DNA from: an uncultured Acetatifactor sp.
GTDB taxonomy: Bacteria > Bacillota > Clostridia > Lachnospirales > Lachnospiraceae
Direction of reading: 5' to 3'
DNA: 29,728 nucleotides
Assembly: GCA_910579755.1 (NCBI GenBank)
Contig: CAJTVB010000035.1
Span: forward strand, 1 to 29,728
Shown: piece by piece, positions 14,857 through 24,065 of the stretch
Position numbering within the stretch: the stretch's first letter is position 1
Layout of the letters: every line of letters starts with the position of its first letter
The notes under the pieces: generated by a model
Databases searched by the model: none
What the model was told of the DNA's origin: nothing
Seen by the model: the letters and a program-made list of their open reading frames with translations, nothing else
Translations under genes and position numbers: made by a program

Positions 14857-16218
14857 CTATGAAGTCTGGTTTTCCTTCTTCAGGTATTTGCGCGAAATGG
14901 CAAAATAGCTGATCACCAGTACCACATCGGCTCCGGCCCAGGCGGCAGGCTCTGCAAAAAAGATGCCCACCTCTCCTACTGCCAGAGGAAGCAGCAGGGC
15001 AGTGGCTGTTCGCATTGTAAATTCCGCAATGCCGGAGACCATGGGGAGCAGAGTATTGCCCATGCCTTGAATGGCGGACCGTACCACATGCAGAAGATAT
15101 AGCACCGGCAGGGCCACGCTCATGATGGACAGGTAAAAATATGCTACCTGCAGAGTCTGCTCCACCTCCTGAGGCGTGCCGGAAACAAAGCAGCTGAGGA
15201 TGGCTCTTCCGCCCAAAAGCATGACCATTGCAATGGCGATGGATGTGGCAATGGCAATGATGATGGCGGAGCGCATTCCCTGGCGGATCCGGCTGTATTT
15301 TCCGGCCCCCAGATTCTGCCCCACGTAGGTGATCATGGCGTAGCCGTAGGAGGAGGCTGCGATCTCCAGAATGCCGTATAGCTTATTGCTGGCGGTAAAG
15401 CCGGCGATAAAGGTTACGCCGGAACCATTGACCACAAATTGTACGATCATGCCGCCGATGGCGATAATACAGTTCTGGAAGGCCATGGGAGAACCAAGCC
15501 CTAAAAGGCGAAGGCACAGCTGTCCCTGAAAACGGAAGTCATCGGCCTTCAGGCGAAGAATCTCCAATCTGCAGATGTGGTACAGACAGAACAGGCCGGA
15601 GATCAGCTGCGCAATGAGGGTTGCGGCAGCGGCGCCAGCGATTCCCCAGTGGAAAACCATCACAAAAAGCAGATCCAGCCCAATGTTGGCGGCGGAGGCT
15701 ACAATCATGGCCTGCAAGGGCGTTTTGCCGTCTCCCAGGGATCGCAGGATGCAGGCCAGCAGATTGTAGGCTGTCACGATGGGAATGCCCAGGAACATGA
15801 TTCGCAGATAAAGCAGCGAATCCGGCAGGATGTCTCCCGGCGTCTGCAGGAGAAGGAGCACCGGACGGGCCAGCAGCTGCCCTGCCAGAGTCAGCGCCAG
15901 AGCAAATCCTACGGACAGAACGCAGGAGGAGCCGATGACCTTGCGGAGCCTGTCGTAATGCCCTGCGCCGAATTCCTGAGCCATGGGGATGGCGAAGCCC
16001 TGGGTGAACCCCTGGATGATACCCAGCATCATCCAGTTCAGCCAATCGGCGGCGCCCAGAGCGGCCAGAGCGCCCACTCCCAGGTACTTTCCCACTACCA
16101 TGGTATCCACTACCGTATATAATTGTTGGAAAACATTGCCCAGCATCAGAGGCAGGGCAAATGTGAAGATCAGTTTACGGGGCTTTCCCTGAGTCATATT
16201 CTGAAGACGGTTTGTCAT
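14857..16218 (-). CDS. MATE family efflux transporter
   Basis: This 453-residue, twelve-helix membrane protein starts MTNRLQNMTQGKPRKLIFTF. It carries the typical early motif LPLMLGNVFQQLYTVVDTMVVG and the internal duplication of two six-helix halves (the second begins around PMAFQNCIIAIGGMIVQF). Length and topology are normal, with no disruption. ATG 16218 has GGAGA eight bases upstream. Such Na+ or H+ antiporters export cationic drugs, dyes or metabolites; the substrate is unknown. Its stop codon lies within a 7-bp inverted repeat ATAGTCA/TGACTAT (14841-14860) shared with the end of the convergent upstream gene. Confidence 0.95.
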   Translation of the reverse strand: MTNRLQNMTQGKPRKLIFTFALPLMLGNVFQQLYTVVDTMVVGKYLGVGALAALGAADWLNWMMLGIIQGFTQGFAIPMAQEFGAGHYDRLRKVIGSSCVLSVGFALALTLAGQLLARPVLLLLQTPGDILPDSLLYLRIMFLGIPIVTAYNLLACILRSLGDGKTPLQAMIVASAANIGLDLLFVMVFHWGIAGAAAATLIAQLISGLFCLYHICRLEILRLKADDFRFQGQLCLRLLGLGSPMAFQNCIIAIGGMIVQFVVNGSGVTFIAGFTASNKLYGILEIAASSYGYAMITYVGQNLGAGKYSRIRQGMRSAIIIAIATSIAIAMVMLLGGRAILSCFVSGTPQEVEQTLQVAYFYLSIMSVALPVLYLLHVVRSAIQGMGNTLLPMVSGIAEFTMRTATALLLPLAVGEVGIFFAEPAAWAGADVVLVISYFAISRKYLKKENQTS

Positions 16219-16314
16219 AGGTGTTTCTCCGTTTCTTACAGTATCATGTAAATTGTAATTTCCTGGTTACTCTTTATGAAGTAGTGTAGCATAGATCAAT
16301 ACCCGGCAACAATA

Positions 16315-16343
16315 TTGATTTTTAATATTTTTTCGGATATAAT
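16315..16343 (+). promoter_or_regulatory. Promoter of the ABC_ATPase/PHP gene pair
   Basis: TTGATT (16315-16320), 17 bases, perfect TATAAT (16338-16343) lie about 65 bases before the start codon. Its position excludes the longer 5' extension of the frame from translation. Confidence 0.65.
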
Positions 16344-16410
16344 ACTGCTGAATATACGATGCGGGTTTTCTTTGCTGAGCCCGCATCAACATAGAGCAGA
16401 AAGGCGGATG

Positions 16411-18126
16411 ATGGGGATGAAGACGGATAAGGATCTGCAGGCTATCCTGTGGAAAATCGACCATAAGGGCTACCCGGCTTATAAGGACACAAAAGGAGAA
16501 TACCAGTTTCAGCAATATGTTTTTTCCATAGATCATGTACAGGGAGATCCCTTTGCAGCGCCCTCCCGGGTGAGTTTCCGGATTCCGGGACGGATAGCCG
16601 GCTTTGACGGAGGCTGTTATGAGACGAAGCAGAGGCGCATCGCCTTTCAGGACTACCTGCTGCGGCGGATTGCCGCAAAAATCCGGGAGTACTCCTTTCG
16701 GGCAAAGGGCTCGGGAAAAAGCGGTCTGATGGGGATAAGCCAGCCGGGTCAGGAGATTCTGGAGCACAGCGCCTGTTGGGTGAACACGGAAAACGGCGAC
16801 ATTACCATACGCATGGAGATTGGCTTTCCCGCAAACGGCAGGACCATCAATTCCCAGGAGCTGGGAAAGATTTTGTTTGATTTTCTCCCCGCCTGCGTCC
16901 GGCAGACTCTTCTGGCATCCTCCTGTGACAGGAAGGCGTTGGATCAGGTGCTGTATCTGGCGGATGACCAGCAGTATATCAGGGAGCAGCTGGAGGTTCT
17001 GGGGCTGGCGGCCTTTGTGGCAAACGGTTCCCTGCTGCCTCGGAAGTCCGGCATTTCTTCCCTTCCCATGAAGGAGGCGGTGGCTTTTACCTCCCCCGAG
17101 TCCATGGAGGTGGTCCTGGAGCTGCCTCATCGGGGAAGACTTGTGGGCATGGGGATCAAGAGAGGCGTCACCCTGATCGTAGGCGGCGGCTATCACGGCA
17201 AGTCTACACTGCTGGAGGCGCTGGAGTTGGGGGTATATAACCATATTGCCGGGGACGGCAGGGAATATGTGATCACCGATGGCAGCGCCATGAAGCTTCG
17301 GGCAGAGGACGGCAGGAGTATTCAGAATACAGATATTTCCATGTTTATCCGCAATCTGCCCAGCGGCAGGGATACCACCTCCTTTTCCACGGAGGATGCC
17401 AGCGGAAGCACTTCCCAGGCAGCGGCTACGGTGGAGGCTATGGAGATGGGAGCGAAGGTGTTCCTGATAGACGAGGACACCAGCGCCACCAACTTTATGA
17501 TACGGGACGAGCTGATGCAGCGGGTAGTGAGCAGGGATGTGGAGCCTATCATTCCTTTTATTGACAGAGTGCGGGAGCTGTATGAGGAAAACGGAATTTC
17601 CACCATTCTGGTGGCAGGAAGCTCCGGGGCCTATTTCCACAAGGCGGACACGGTGATTCAGATGAACCGGTACCAGCCCTTGGAGATCACGGCGCTGGCA
17701 AAGGGGGAGGCGCTAAAATACCCCTATGCGCTGGAGGGAGCCAGGAAGGCGGAGGCTCCTGATTTCGGACGGATCGTGAAGAGGGATGCAGGTTTTGCCA
17801 AGGACGACAGGATTAAGATCAAAACCGGCGGACTGGACGGCTTTTCCATCAACCATGAGACCGTGGATATGAGGTATGTGGAGCAGCTGGTAGACAGTCA
17901 GCAGCTGACGGCTCTGGCCTATCTGATCAAGTATATGAAGCTGCACAGCTTTGACGGAAAGCGTACCCTGGGACAGGCGGTGGAGGAGATTTGCGATCAC
18001 ATGGATGTCAAAGGCTTTGGCGCCTTCTGCGGCGGCGATATTCCGGGGAATCTGGCTATGCCCAGAAAGCAGGAGCTGTATGCCGCCCTGAACCGGTGCA
18101 GGGGGCTGATTCACATTGCTGGCTGA
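16411..18126 (+). CDS. ABC_ATPase-family P-loop protein (PF09818-like)
   Basis: This is a soluble protein of about 571 residues related to the predicted ABC-class ATPases rather than to transporters; there are no membrane segments or transporter partners. Seen are an N-terminal domain with YVFSIDHVQGDPFAAPSRV, a P-loop VGGGYHGKSTLLEAL near residue 258, DGREYVITDGSAMKLRAEDG, SGSTSQAAATVEAMEMG (signature-like) and a Walker B-like KVFLIDEDTSATNFMIRD near residue 350. The C-terminal ~100 residues are specific to the family. Starts at 16408, 16411 and 16417 compete; 16411 has the best spacing from AAAGG. The cellular role of the family is not established. It shares its promoter with the PHP gene downstream. 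Confidence 0.88.
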   Translation: MGMKTDKDLQAILWKIDHKGYPAYKDTKGEYQFQQYVFSIDHVQGDPFAAPSRVSFRIPGRIAGFDGGCYETKQRRIAFQDYLLRRIAAKIREYSFRAKGSGKSGLMGISQPGQEILEHSACWVNTENGDITIRMEIGFPANGRTINSQELGKILFDFLPACVRQTLLASSCDRKALDQVLYLADDQQYIREQLEVLGLAAFVANGSLLPRKSGISSLPMKEAVAFTSPESMEVVLELPHRGRLVGMGIKRGVTLIVGGGYHGKSTLLEALELGVYNHIAGDGREYVITDGSAMKLRAEDGRSIQNTDISMFIRNLPSGRDTTSFSTEDASGSTSQAAATVEAMEMGAKVFLIDEDTSATNFMIRDELMQRVVSRDVEPIIPFIDRVRELYEENGISTILVAGSSGAYFHKADTVIQMNRYQPLEITALAKGEALKYPYALEGARKAEAPDFGRIVKRDAGFAKDDRIKIKTGGLDGFSINHETVDMRYVEQLVDSQQLTALAYLIKYMKLHSFDGKRTLGQAVEEICDHMDVKGFGAFCGGDIPGNLAMPRKQELYAALNRCRGLIHIAG

Positions 18127-18228
18127 TACGGATGGCAGACAGACTTTGACAGATCAGGTGACAAGGGCTGTGAAGCAGCCAGGGCGAATGGGCGAAGCAG
18201 TCAGGGCAGCTGAAAGAAAGGGAAAACA

Positions 18229-18948
18229 GTGAGAGCAGGAGAATATTGGTACGAAACGCATATGCATACGAAGGAGGCCAGTGCCTGTGCCGGCAGCACC
18301 GGAGAGGAAATGGCCCGGGCCTATGCGGCGGCAGGCTATACAGGGATAATTATCACAGATCATTTCTTTTATGGAAATACTGCGGTGGACAGAAGCCTGC
18401 CCTGGGAAGATTGGGTGGAGCGTTTCTGCCTGGGATATGAGCATGCCAAGGCAGAGGGAGACAAGCTGGGACTGCAGGTGTTTTTCGGCTGGGAGTCGGG
18501 CTATCAGGGAACAGAATTTTTGATCTACGGGCCGGACAAGAAGTGGCTGCTGGAGCATCCCCAGATCCGGGATGCCACGATACCGGAGCAGTTTGAGCTG
18601 GTTCATCAGGGGGGCGGGATCGTGGTTCATGCCCATCCCTTCCGGGAGGCTTCCTATATCTCGGAAATCCGGCTGTTTCCGGAGTATGTGGACGGGGTGG
18701 AGGGGGTCAATGCTACCCATTCCAGCACCCGAAAAACAATCCCTCTGCATCCGGAGTACAATGAATGTGCAATAAACTACGCCCGGGAGCATGGACTGCC
18801 GCTCACCGGGGGCTCCGACCAGCACAATACGGAAATGATAATGGGCGGAATGGTATTTGCCAGAAAGCTGATTGATATTCGCGATTTCGCAGGGGCAGTC
18901 ATTGCCGGAGAGGCTGTGAGAATACCGGACGGAACCCAAGAGGCGTAA
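18229..18948 (+). CDS. PHP-domain phosphoesterase (second)
   Basis: This 239-residue protein starts at GTG 18229 behind AAAGGGA. Metal-binding motifs appear in order: ETHMHTKEAS, GIIITDHFF, FFGWESGYQG, VVHAHPFRE, EGVNATHSS and GGSDQHN, as expected of a PHP phosphoesterase (compare the histidinol-phosphatase and DNA polymerase PHP folds). It is shorter than the PHP protein at 1880 and clearly a different subfamily. It follows the ABC_ATPase gene by 102 bases with no terminator visible. The end is convergent with the receiver-synthetase gene. The substrate is unknown. Confidence 0.88.
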   Translation: MRAGEYWYETHMHTKEASACAGSTGEEMARAYAAAGYTGIIITDHFFYGNTAVDRSLPWEDWVERFCLGYEHAKAEGDKLGLQVFFGWESGYQGTEFLIYGPDKKWLLEHPQIRDATIPEQFELVHQGGGIVVHAHPFREASYISEIRLFPEYVDGVEGVNATHSSTRKTIPLHPEYNECAINYAREHGLPLTGGSDQHNTEMIMGGMVFARKLIDIRDFAGAVIAGEAVRIPDGTQEA

Positions 18949-19041
18949 TGCAGTGGGAACTTGCGCTTGTGGGAAGGGGTATCTGCGCCGTCTGTGAAGA
19001 TCGACGGGGACAGTATGAAAGAGGCGGCATCAGGAACTGCC

Positions 19042-20112
19042 TCAGTGCAGACTGCGGTCAATCTGATTGCGGATACTCTGCATCCGATAATCCAGCTCCT
19101 CAATGGAATCTGCACAGTCCTTCAGCCGGCGGGCAATTTCGTCGGCATTTTCCATATCCTTTTTATATTTCAGCTTATGCTCCACACTGGCCCAGAAATC
19201 CATGGCGATGGTGCGGAACTGAACCTCCGCCTTCATATATTTTTTTTCGTCGGATAAAAAAATGGGTACATTTAATATAAGATGAAGGCTGCGGTAGCCA
19301 TTGGGCTTAGGGCTGCGGATGTAATCCTTTTCGTTCAGAAGAATAATGTCGTCCTGCTTGATCAGGTATTCCGCCAGGCGGTAAATATCGTCGGGAAAGG
19401 AACAAATTACCCGCAGTCCTGCCACGTCTGTTAGATTCTCCCGGATGCTTTCCACCGTGACGGGATAGCCCTTGCGTTCCAGTTTTTCATAAATGCTTTC
19501 CGGGGTCTTCAGCCGGCTTTTGATGGATTCAAAGGGATTCCGGTTAAACTGCTGAGAAAACTGTGCATTCAGCACCTTCAACCGTGTCTCCACCTCCATG
19601 ATAGCGGCTTGAAATTCCATCATCAGGATGTTAAAGGGCTTTGCTTCCCGGAGCTTTTCGGTCTGAATCCGGATGATCTGATCCTTTTCCTTCAAGGTCT
19701 TCTCCTGTAGCGCGACCTTCTGCTCCAGCTGATTTTTGCAGGTAAACAGAGTCACTGCATTTCTGACCCGGTTTTTTACTATGGAATTTACAAAGGGCTT
19801 GTGGATAAAATCCGAGACCCCAAGTTCAAAGCATTGGTTTTCGATTTCCACGGAATGCTCGCCGCTGATGATGAGCACGGGGATTCTTTCCATCCAGCCC
19901 ATTTCCCGCATTTTGGCCAGAACCGTAAAGCCGTCCGCTTTGGGCATCTGCAGATCCAGAAGAAGCGCAGCGGTTTCCTCCGGATGCGCTCGAAGCATTT
20001 CCAGTGCCAGTGCCCCATCGGCGGCTGTATCCACCAGATATTCATCTGCCAGCATGTTTTGAAGCAGTTCGCGGTTCAGTTCCGCATCCTCCGCGATAAG
20101 AATCCTTTGCAT
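19042..20112 (-). CDS. Response regulator receiver fused to a RelQ-like (p)ppGpp synthetase domain
   Basis: This is one 356-residue protein with an unusual architecture. Residues 1-120 are a complete CheY-like receiver (E8/D9, phosphoacceptor Asp53 in LLLDLQMPKADG, Ser83, Lys105 in HKPF). Residues about 125-190 are a heptad-like helical linker. Residues about 194-356 match small alarmone synthetases of the RelQ/YjbM type: TDVAGLRVICSF with the metal-binding Asp229, EKDYIRSPKPNGYRSLH for GTP binding, AEVQFRTIAMDFWASVEH with the catalytic Glu296, then the C-terminal helices. There is no HD hydrolase domain. The start follows AAGGGG. It lies 68 bases after the ABC exporter genes with no obvious terminator between. 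I infer that phosphorylation gates pppGpp synthesis; no cognate kinase is adjacent. Confidence 0.92.
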   Translation of the reverse strand: MQRILIAEDAELNRELLQNMLADEYLVDTAADGALALEMLRAHPEETAALLLDLQMPKADGFTVLAKMREMGWMERIPVLIISGEHSVEIENQCFELGVSDFIHKPFVNSIVKNRVRNAVTLFTCKNQLEQKVALQEKTLKEKDQIIRIQTEKLREAKPFNILMMEFQAAIMEVETRLKVLNAQFSQQFNRNPFESIKSRLKTPESIYEKLERKGYPVTVESIRENLTDVAGLRVICSFPDDIYRLAEYLIKQDDIILLNEKDYIRSPKPNGYRSLHLILNVPIFLSDEKKYMKAEVQFRTIAMDFWASVEHKLKYKKDMENADEIARRLKDCADSIEELDYRMQSIRNQIDRSLH

Positions 20113-20180
20113 ATTAACCCCTTTTTACATAAATTCATACATGAACGTTTCCGGCGTCTCCCCATGACCGCTGAAATATA

Positions 20181-21956
20181 TCATGCAGTTATCTCGTGAT
20201 GGATCTGTAATTCATAAAGCTTTTTGTAGATTCCGTTTTTGGCAAGAAGCTCCTGGTGGGTCCCCTGTTCTCTGATTTTGCCCTTGTGCATAACCATGAT
20301 GCAGTCCGCGTGCTGAATGGTGGAAAGCCTGTGGGCTACCATGATGGTTGTGCGTCCCCGCATAAGCTTTTCCAGGGCCTCCTGGATCAGCAGCTCGGTC
20401 TCCGTATCGATGTTGGCGGTGGCTTCGTCCATGACCAGAATTTTGGGCTTATGCGCCAGAGTGCGGGCAAAGGACAAGAGCTGCCGTTCTCCCGCAGAGA
20501 AGGTGGAACCCCGCTCGGACACAGGCTCCTGATAGCCGTGAGGCAGTTTTTCAATAAAGTGGGCGGCATTGACGTACTCGGCGGCCTTGCGGATGTCTTC
20601 CTCGGAGATGTCCTCATCGTACAGCCGGATATTGCTCTCAACAGTGCCCTCGAAGATAAAGACATCCTGCTGCATCTGGCCGATGGCGCTCCGCAGCTGC
20701 TTTTTGCTGAGCTTGCGGATATCTACGCCGTCGATGTAAATATTTCCCTTTTGAATATCATAATATCTGCCGATCAGGTTCAAAATGGAGGATTTTCCTG
20801 CGCCGGTAGCACCCACAAAGGCTACGCTCTGTCCCGGCTCAATGACAAAGGATACATCTCTCAGCACATAATTTTCATTGTCATAGGCAAACCATACGTG
20901 GGAAAATTCGATCCTTCCCAATATATCGGGCAGCTTCACCGGCTGGTCCGCCTCCGGCACCAGGACAGCTTCGTCCATGATGGTAAAGATTTTTTCCGCA
21001 GAGGCCAGGGAGGATTGCAGGGTGGAAAACTGTTCCGCCAGCTCCTGGATGGGCTCAAAGAAGGACTGTATATATTGGGAAAAAATGTACAGGGTGCCGA
21101 TGGAAATCACGCCGCCCAGCACTTCCCGGCTTCCCACGCCCAGCACGATCATCAGCGCAAGAATACTCAGAATGTAGATCAGAGGACGGAAGATGGCAAA
21201 CACCAGCATCTCCCGGTAAAATGCTTTGTAGAGCTTATGACTCTTGTCCTCAAATTCTTCATATTTCCGCTTTTCCCTGCCGAAAATCTGGATAATGCGC
21301 ATGCCGGAAATATTCTCGGATAAAAAGGTATTGATATCGGTGAGCCTGGCCCTGGTGATGCGGTAGGTGCTTCGGGCGATTTTGCGAAAGATCACCGTGA
21401 GGACTGCCACCAGGGGCAGCAGTACAAAGGAGATCAGCGCCAGCTGCCAGTCCATCAGCAGCATGACCGCGGCAAGCCCCAGAATTTTTACAATATTGCG
21501 GAACAGCCGCACCAAAATACCGGAGTACATTTCGTCCAGGGCCTCCACATCGTTGGTGACCCGTGTTACCAGCTTTCCCACGGGAGTCAGGTCGAAATAT
21601 CGGCTGCTCAGGCTCTGGATGTGGGCGTACAAATCTTTGCGGACCGTGAGGATGATCCGCTGGCCGGTTTTCTGGAGGATCCAGGTCTGGCTTACATTGA
21701 AGATCAGGCTGAGAATCAGCACAATGCCGTATTTTATGGCAGTATCCAGAATCACCTGATAGTCCCCCCGGTCCTTAAAGAGATCAATGGCGTCCCCGAT
21801 CAGGGTGGGGCGGTACAGATCGAAGCCGGTAAGGGCCAGAACCAGTACCAGACAGAGGAGGACCTGGCCGGCATAGGGCTTCATGTAGGTCATGAGACGC
21901 AGCAGGGCATTCCCGCTGTAACCGGATTCTATTTTGTCATCATTTATTGCACTCAT
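20181..21956 (-). CDS. ABC exporter half, canonical ATP-site subunit (heterodimer partner)
   Basis: This 591-residue fused permease-ATPase has six membrane helices in about residues 1-320, then an ATPase domain. Walker A is GATGAGKSS near 381, the Q-loop region MQQDVFIF, an atypical signature FSAGERQ near 487, and Walker B LVMDEATANID with a normal catalytic Glu near 505. A His follows in MVAHRLST. The deviating signature with an intact glutamate is the pattern of one half of a heterodimeric exporter such as BmrCD or LmrCD. ATG 21956 has AAGGAG ten bases upstream. It lies 82 bases downstream of its partner on the same strand. Likely cargo is drugs or peptides; not determinable from sequence. 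Confidence 0.93.
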   Translation of the reverse strand: MSAINDDKIESGYSGNALLRLMTYMKPYAGQVLLCLVLVLALTGFDLYRPTLIGDAIDLFKDRGDYQVILDTAIKYGIVLILSLIFNVSQTWILQKTGQRIILTVRKDLYAHIQSLSSRYFDLTPVGKLVTRVTNDVEALDEMYSGILVRLFRNIVKILGLAAVMLLMDWQLALISFVLLPLVAVLTVIFRKIARSTYRITRARLTDINTFLSENISGMRIIQIFGREKRKYEEFEDKSHKLYKAFYREMLVFAIFRPLIYILSILALMIVLGVGSREVLGGVISIGTLYIFSQYIQSFFEPIQELAEQFSTLQSSLASAEKIFTIMDEAVLVPEADQPVKLPDILGRIEFSHVWFAYDNENYVLRDVSFVIEPGQSVAFVGATGAGKSSILNLIGRYYDIQKGNIYIDGVDIRKLSKKQLRSAIGQMQQDVFIFEGTVESNIRLYDEDISEEDIRKAAEYVNAAHFIEKLPHGYQEPVSERGSTFSAGERQLLSFARTLAHKPKILVMDEATANIDTETELLIQEALEKLMRGRTTIMVAHRLSTIQHADCIMVMHKGKIREQGTHQELLAKNGIYKKLYELQIHHEITA

Positions 21957-22038
21957 GGGTGGTAAGCTCCTTTATGTAAATATGCCCGGCTTTTGCAGGG
22001 CAGGCCTTTCAGGAACAATAATGTGGGCCCCTGATTCC

Positions 22039-23826
22039 TCAGGCGTAACCGGCCAGCTCTTCCTCCAGCTGCTGCTTTTCATAGATATGGGCATAAAAGC
22101 CTTTACGGGTCAGCAGTTCCTGGTGGGTGCCGTATTCGGTAAGTTCCCCTTCGCTTAAAACGGCGATATGGTCTGCCTTCTGAAGGGTGGAAATACGGTG
22201 GGCCACGATGATGGTGGTTTTGCCCCGGCGCAGCCGCATAAGGTTTTCCAGGATCTGCTCTTCCGTATCCGTGTCCACTGCGGACAGGGAATCATCCAGA
22301 ATCAGCACGGCGGAGTCCTTCAGAAGCGCTCTTGCAATGGAGCTTCTCTGCTTCTGGCCGCCGGAGAGGGTGACGCCCCGCTCTCCCACCAGAGTCAGAT
22401 AGCCCTTGGGGAATTCCATGATATTATCATGGATGCAGGCATCCGACGCGGCGTGAGTGATATCCTCCCTCAGCTCCGGATGATCCTGAATGCGGGCCTC
22501 CAGGCCAAAGGCGATATTCTCCTCCAGGGTATCGGAAAACAGGAAATTTTCCTGGGGCACATAGGCCATGTCCCGGTGCAGCACGGCCAGTGGAATTTCA
22601 TCAATGGGTTTGCCGTCCAAGAGCAGCATTCCTTTTTCGCAGTCGTACACTCTTAAAAGAAGATCTGCCAGGGAGGACTTGCCGCTTCCGGTGCGCCCCA
22701 GGATTCCCAGCATTTCTCCGGGCCTGATATGCAGGTTGATATGCTTGAGCACCGGCAGCTCTCCGTCGGGGTAGGTAAAGGTCAGGTCCTTCAGCTGAAT
22801 GTCCCCGTCCAGGTGCAGGGAGGTATCAGGCGCTGTCTCGGGGGCGATATCCACGATATCCGCCTCTTCCCGGAAAATGCAGGCGATCCGCTGGAAGGCA
22901 GCCGCGGCCTGGCTGAAAACATTGATGCAATCGCCGCAGGCAATCATAGGCCAGACCAGCATGCCGATATAAGTATTGAAGGCTACAAACTGACCGATAG
23001 TGATCTGGCCGGCCAGAACCATTTTTCCGCCGAAGGCCAGAGTCAGCAGCAGGCTTAAGCCTGTAACGGCATCCAGAGCGGGGCCGAAGACGGCGCGCAG
23101 CTTCACCACCGCCAGGTTTTTTTCCATATTATTTTCACTGGCGGCTTCAAAGGAACGAAAATCTGCTTCCTCCTGGACAAAGGATTTCAGCACCCGGATT
23201 CCGGCCAGGCTCTCCTGCACCTTGTCGGACAGATGAGAGAAGGCATCCTGGCGCCGGGTCTGACGTTTTTTAGACTCAATACCATAAAAATAGCAGCCCA
23301 CCGCCACCAGGGTCAGGGGAATAAAGGCCAGAAGAGTGAGCCCGAAATCCACATGAACGATCATTTTTACCAATACCATGATGGTCATGACCACAGCGTC
23401 AAAGGCGGTGATTACGGCCATTCCCACGGCCATGCGGATGGCCTGCAGGTCATTGGTAAAATGTGCCATCAGATCTCCGGTTTTATGACTGTTGAAATAG
23501 CGGGCGGAAAGGGTTTCCAGATGAGCGAACATATCGTTCCGAAGTTTGTACTCGATTCCCCGGGAAGCGCCGATGATACAGTACCGCCAGCCAAAACGCC
23601 CTCCCATGACCAGAAGGCCGGCCAGGAGAAGCTTCAGCAGAAGAGATATCACCCCGTCGGGTCCCAGCGTGCCTGCGGCCAGTCCGTCAATGCAGTCGCC
23701 GGTGTACTGGGGGATGTAGAGATTGGACAGATCCACCAGCATCAGGACGGCGATGCCCAGTAGATAACGCCATATGTATTGCAGCAGATAAGGGAACAGA
23801 GAAAAGTTTTTCTTTTTCATTGCCAT
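22039..23826 (-). CDS. ABC exporter half, degenerate ATP-site subunit (heterodimer partner)
   Basis: This 595-residue fused permease-ATPase has six membrane helices in about residues 15-310, then an ATPase domain. Walker A is GRTGSGKSS near 376, the Q-loop MAYVPQENFLF, a canonical signature LSGGQKQR near 487, and Walker B LILDDSLSAVD, where Asp replaces the catalytic Glu. Together with the next gene's FSAGERQ plus Glu, this gives one canonical and one degenerate composite ATP site, typical of heterodimers. The start is ATG 23826 or, with better spacing from GGTGG, ATG 23820. It is the first gene of the probable operon leading to the receiver-synthetase fusion. Confidence 0.93.
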   Translation of the reverse strand: MAMKKKNFSLFPYLLQYIWRYLLGIAVLMLVDLSNLYIPQYTGDCIDGLAAGTLGPDGVISLLLKLLLAGLLVMGGRFGWRYCIIGASRGIEYKLRNDMFAHLETLSARYFNSHKTGDLMAHFTNDLQAIRMAVGMAVITAFDAVVMTIMVLVKMIVHVDFGLTLLAFIPLTLVAVGCYFYGIESKKRQTRRQDAFSHLSDKVQESLAGIRVLKSFVQEEADFRSFEAASENNMEKNLAVVKLRAVFGPALDAVTGLSLLLTLAFGGKMVLAGQITIGQFVAFNTYIGMLVWPMIACGDCINVFSQAAAAFQRIACIFREEADIVDIAPETAPDTSLHLDGDIQLKDLTFTYPDGELPVLKHINLHIRPGEMLGILGRTGSGKSSLADLLLRVYDCEKGMLLLDGKPIDEIPLAVLHRDMAYVPQENFLFSDTLEENIAFGLEARIQDHPELREDITHAASDACIHDNIMEFPKGYLTLVGERGVTLSGGQKQRSSIARALLKDSAVLILDDSLSAVDTDTEEQILENLMRLRRGKTTIIVAHRISTLQKADHIAVLSEGELTEYGTHQELLTRKGFYAHIYEKQQLEEELAGYA

Positions 23827-23960
23827 ACCACCATTTTAAGAAATAAAGGATACTTCATTTCGATTTTGTCCTATATTTGCCGTGGGTAGAAATTATTCCT
23901 GCGGCACCCTTTATTTTATCATAATCCGAACATGAAGAAAATAGGGAAATTGAGTTATCC

Positions 23961-23990
23961 TTGCACGTAATAGAGGTAGTATGATAAAAT
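23961..23990 (+). promoter_or_regulatory. Promoter of the acetyltransferase gene
   Basis: TTGCAC (23961-23966), an 18-base spacer and TAAAAT (23985-23990) with an extended TGA before the -10. About 75 bases separate it from ATG 24066. On the opposite strand near 23915-23925 another TGATAAAAT could serve the ABC exporter genes, with a poor -35. Confidence 0.5.
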
Positions 23991-24065
23991 GTTCAGTTAT
24001 CAGAGGCTTTATTAAATCGACGTGAATGGCATCGGAAATACAGAATTGGAATCAGGGGAGCAGCT

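Noticed and set aside
14841..14860. Bidirectional terminator at ATAGTCA/TGACTAT
   Set aside because: The 7-bp stem is AT-rich with no T tract on either side, and overlaps the MATE stop codon; it is too weak to call.
16267..17640. A 457-codon open frame on the minus strand
   Set aside because: It is the antisense of the ABC_ATPase gene, has no recognisable domain, lacks a suitable ribosome binding site, and its sequence is rich in His, Gln and Pro as expected of a shadow of a GC-rich gene.
20256..21323. A 355-codon open frame on the plus strand
   Set aside because: It is antisense to the clearly identified ABC exporter gene and has no family features.
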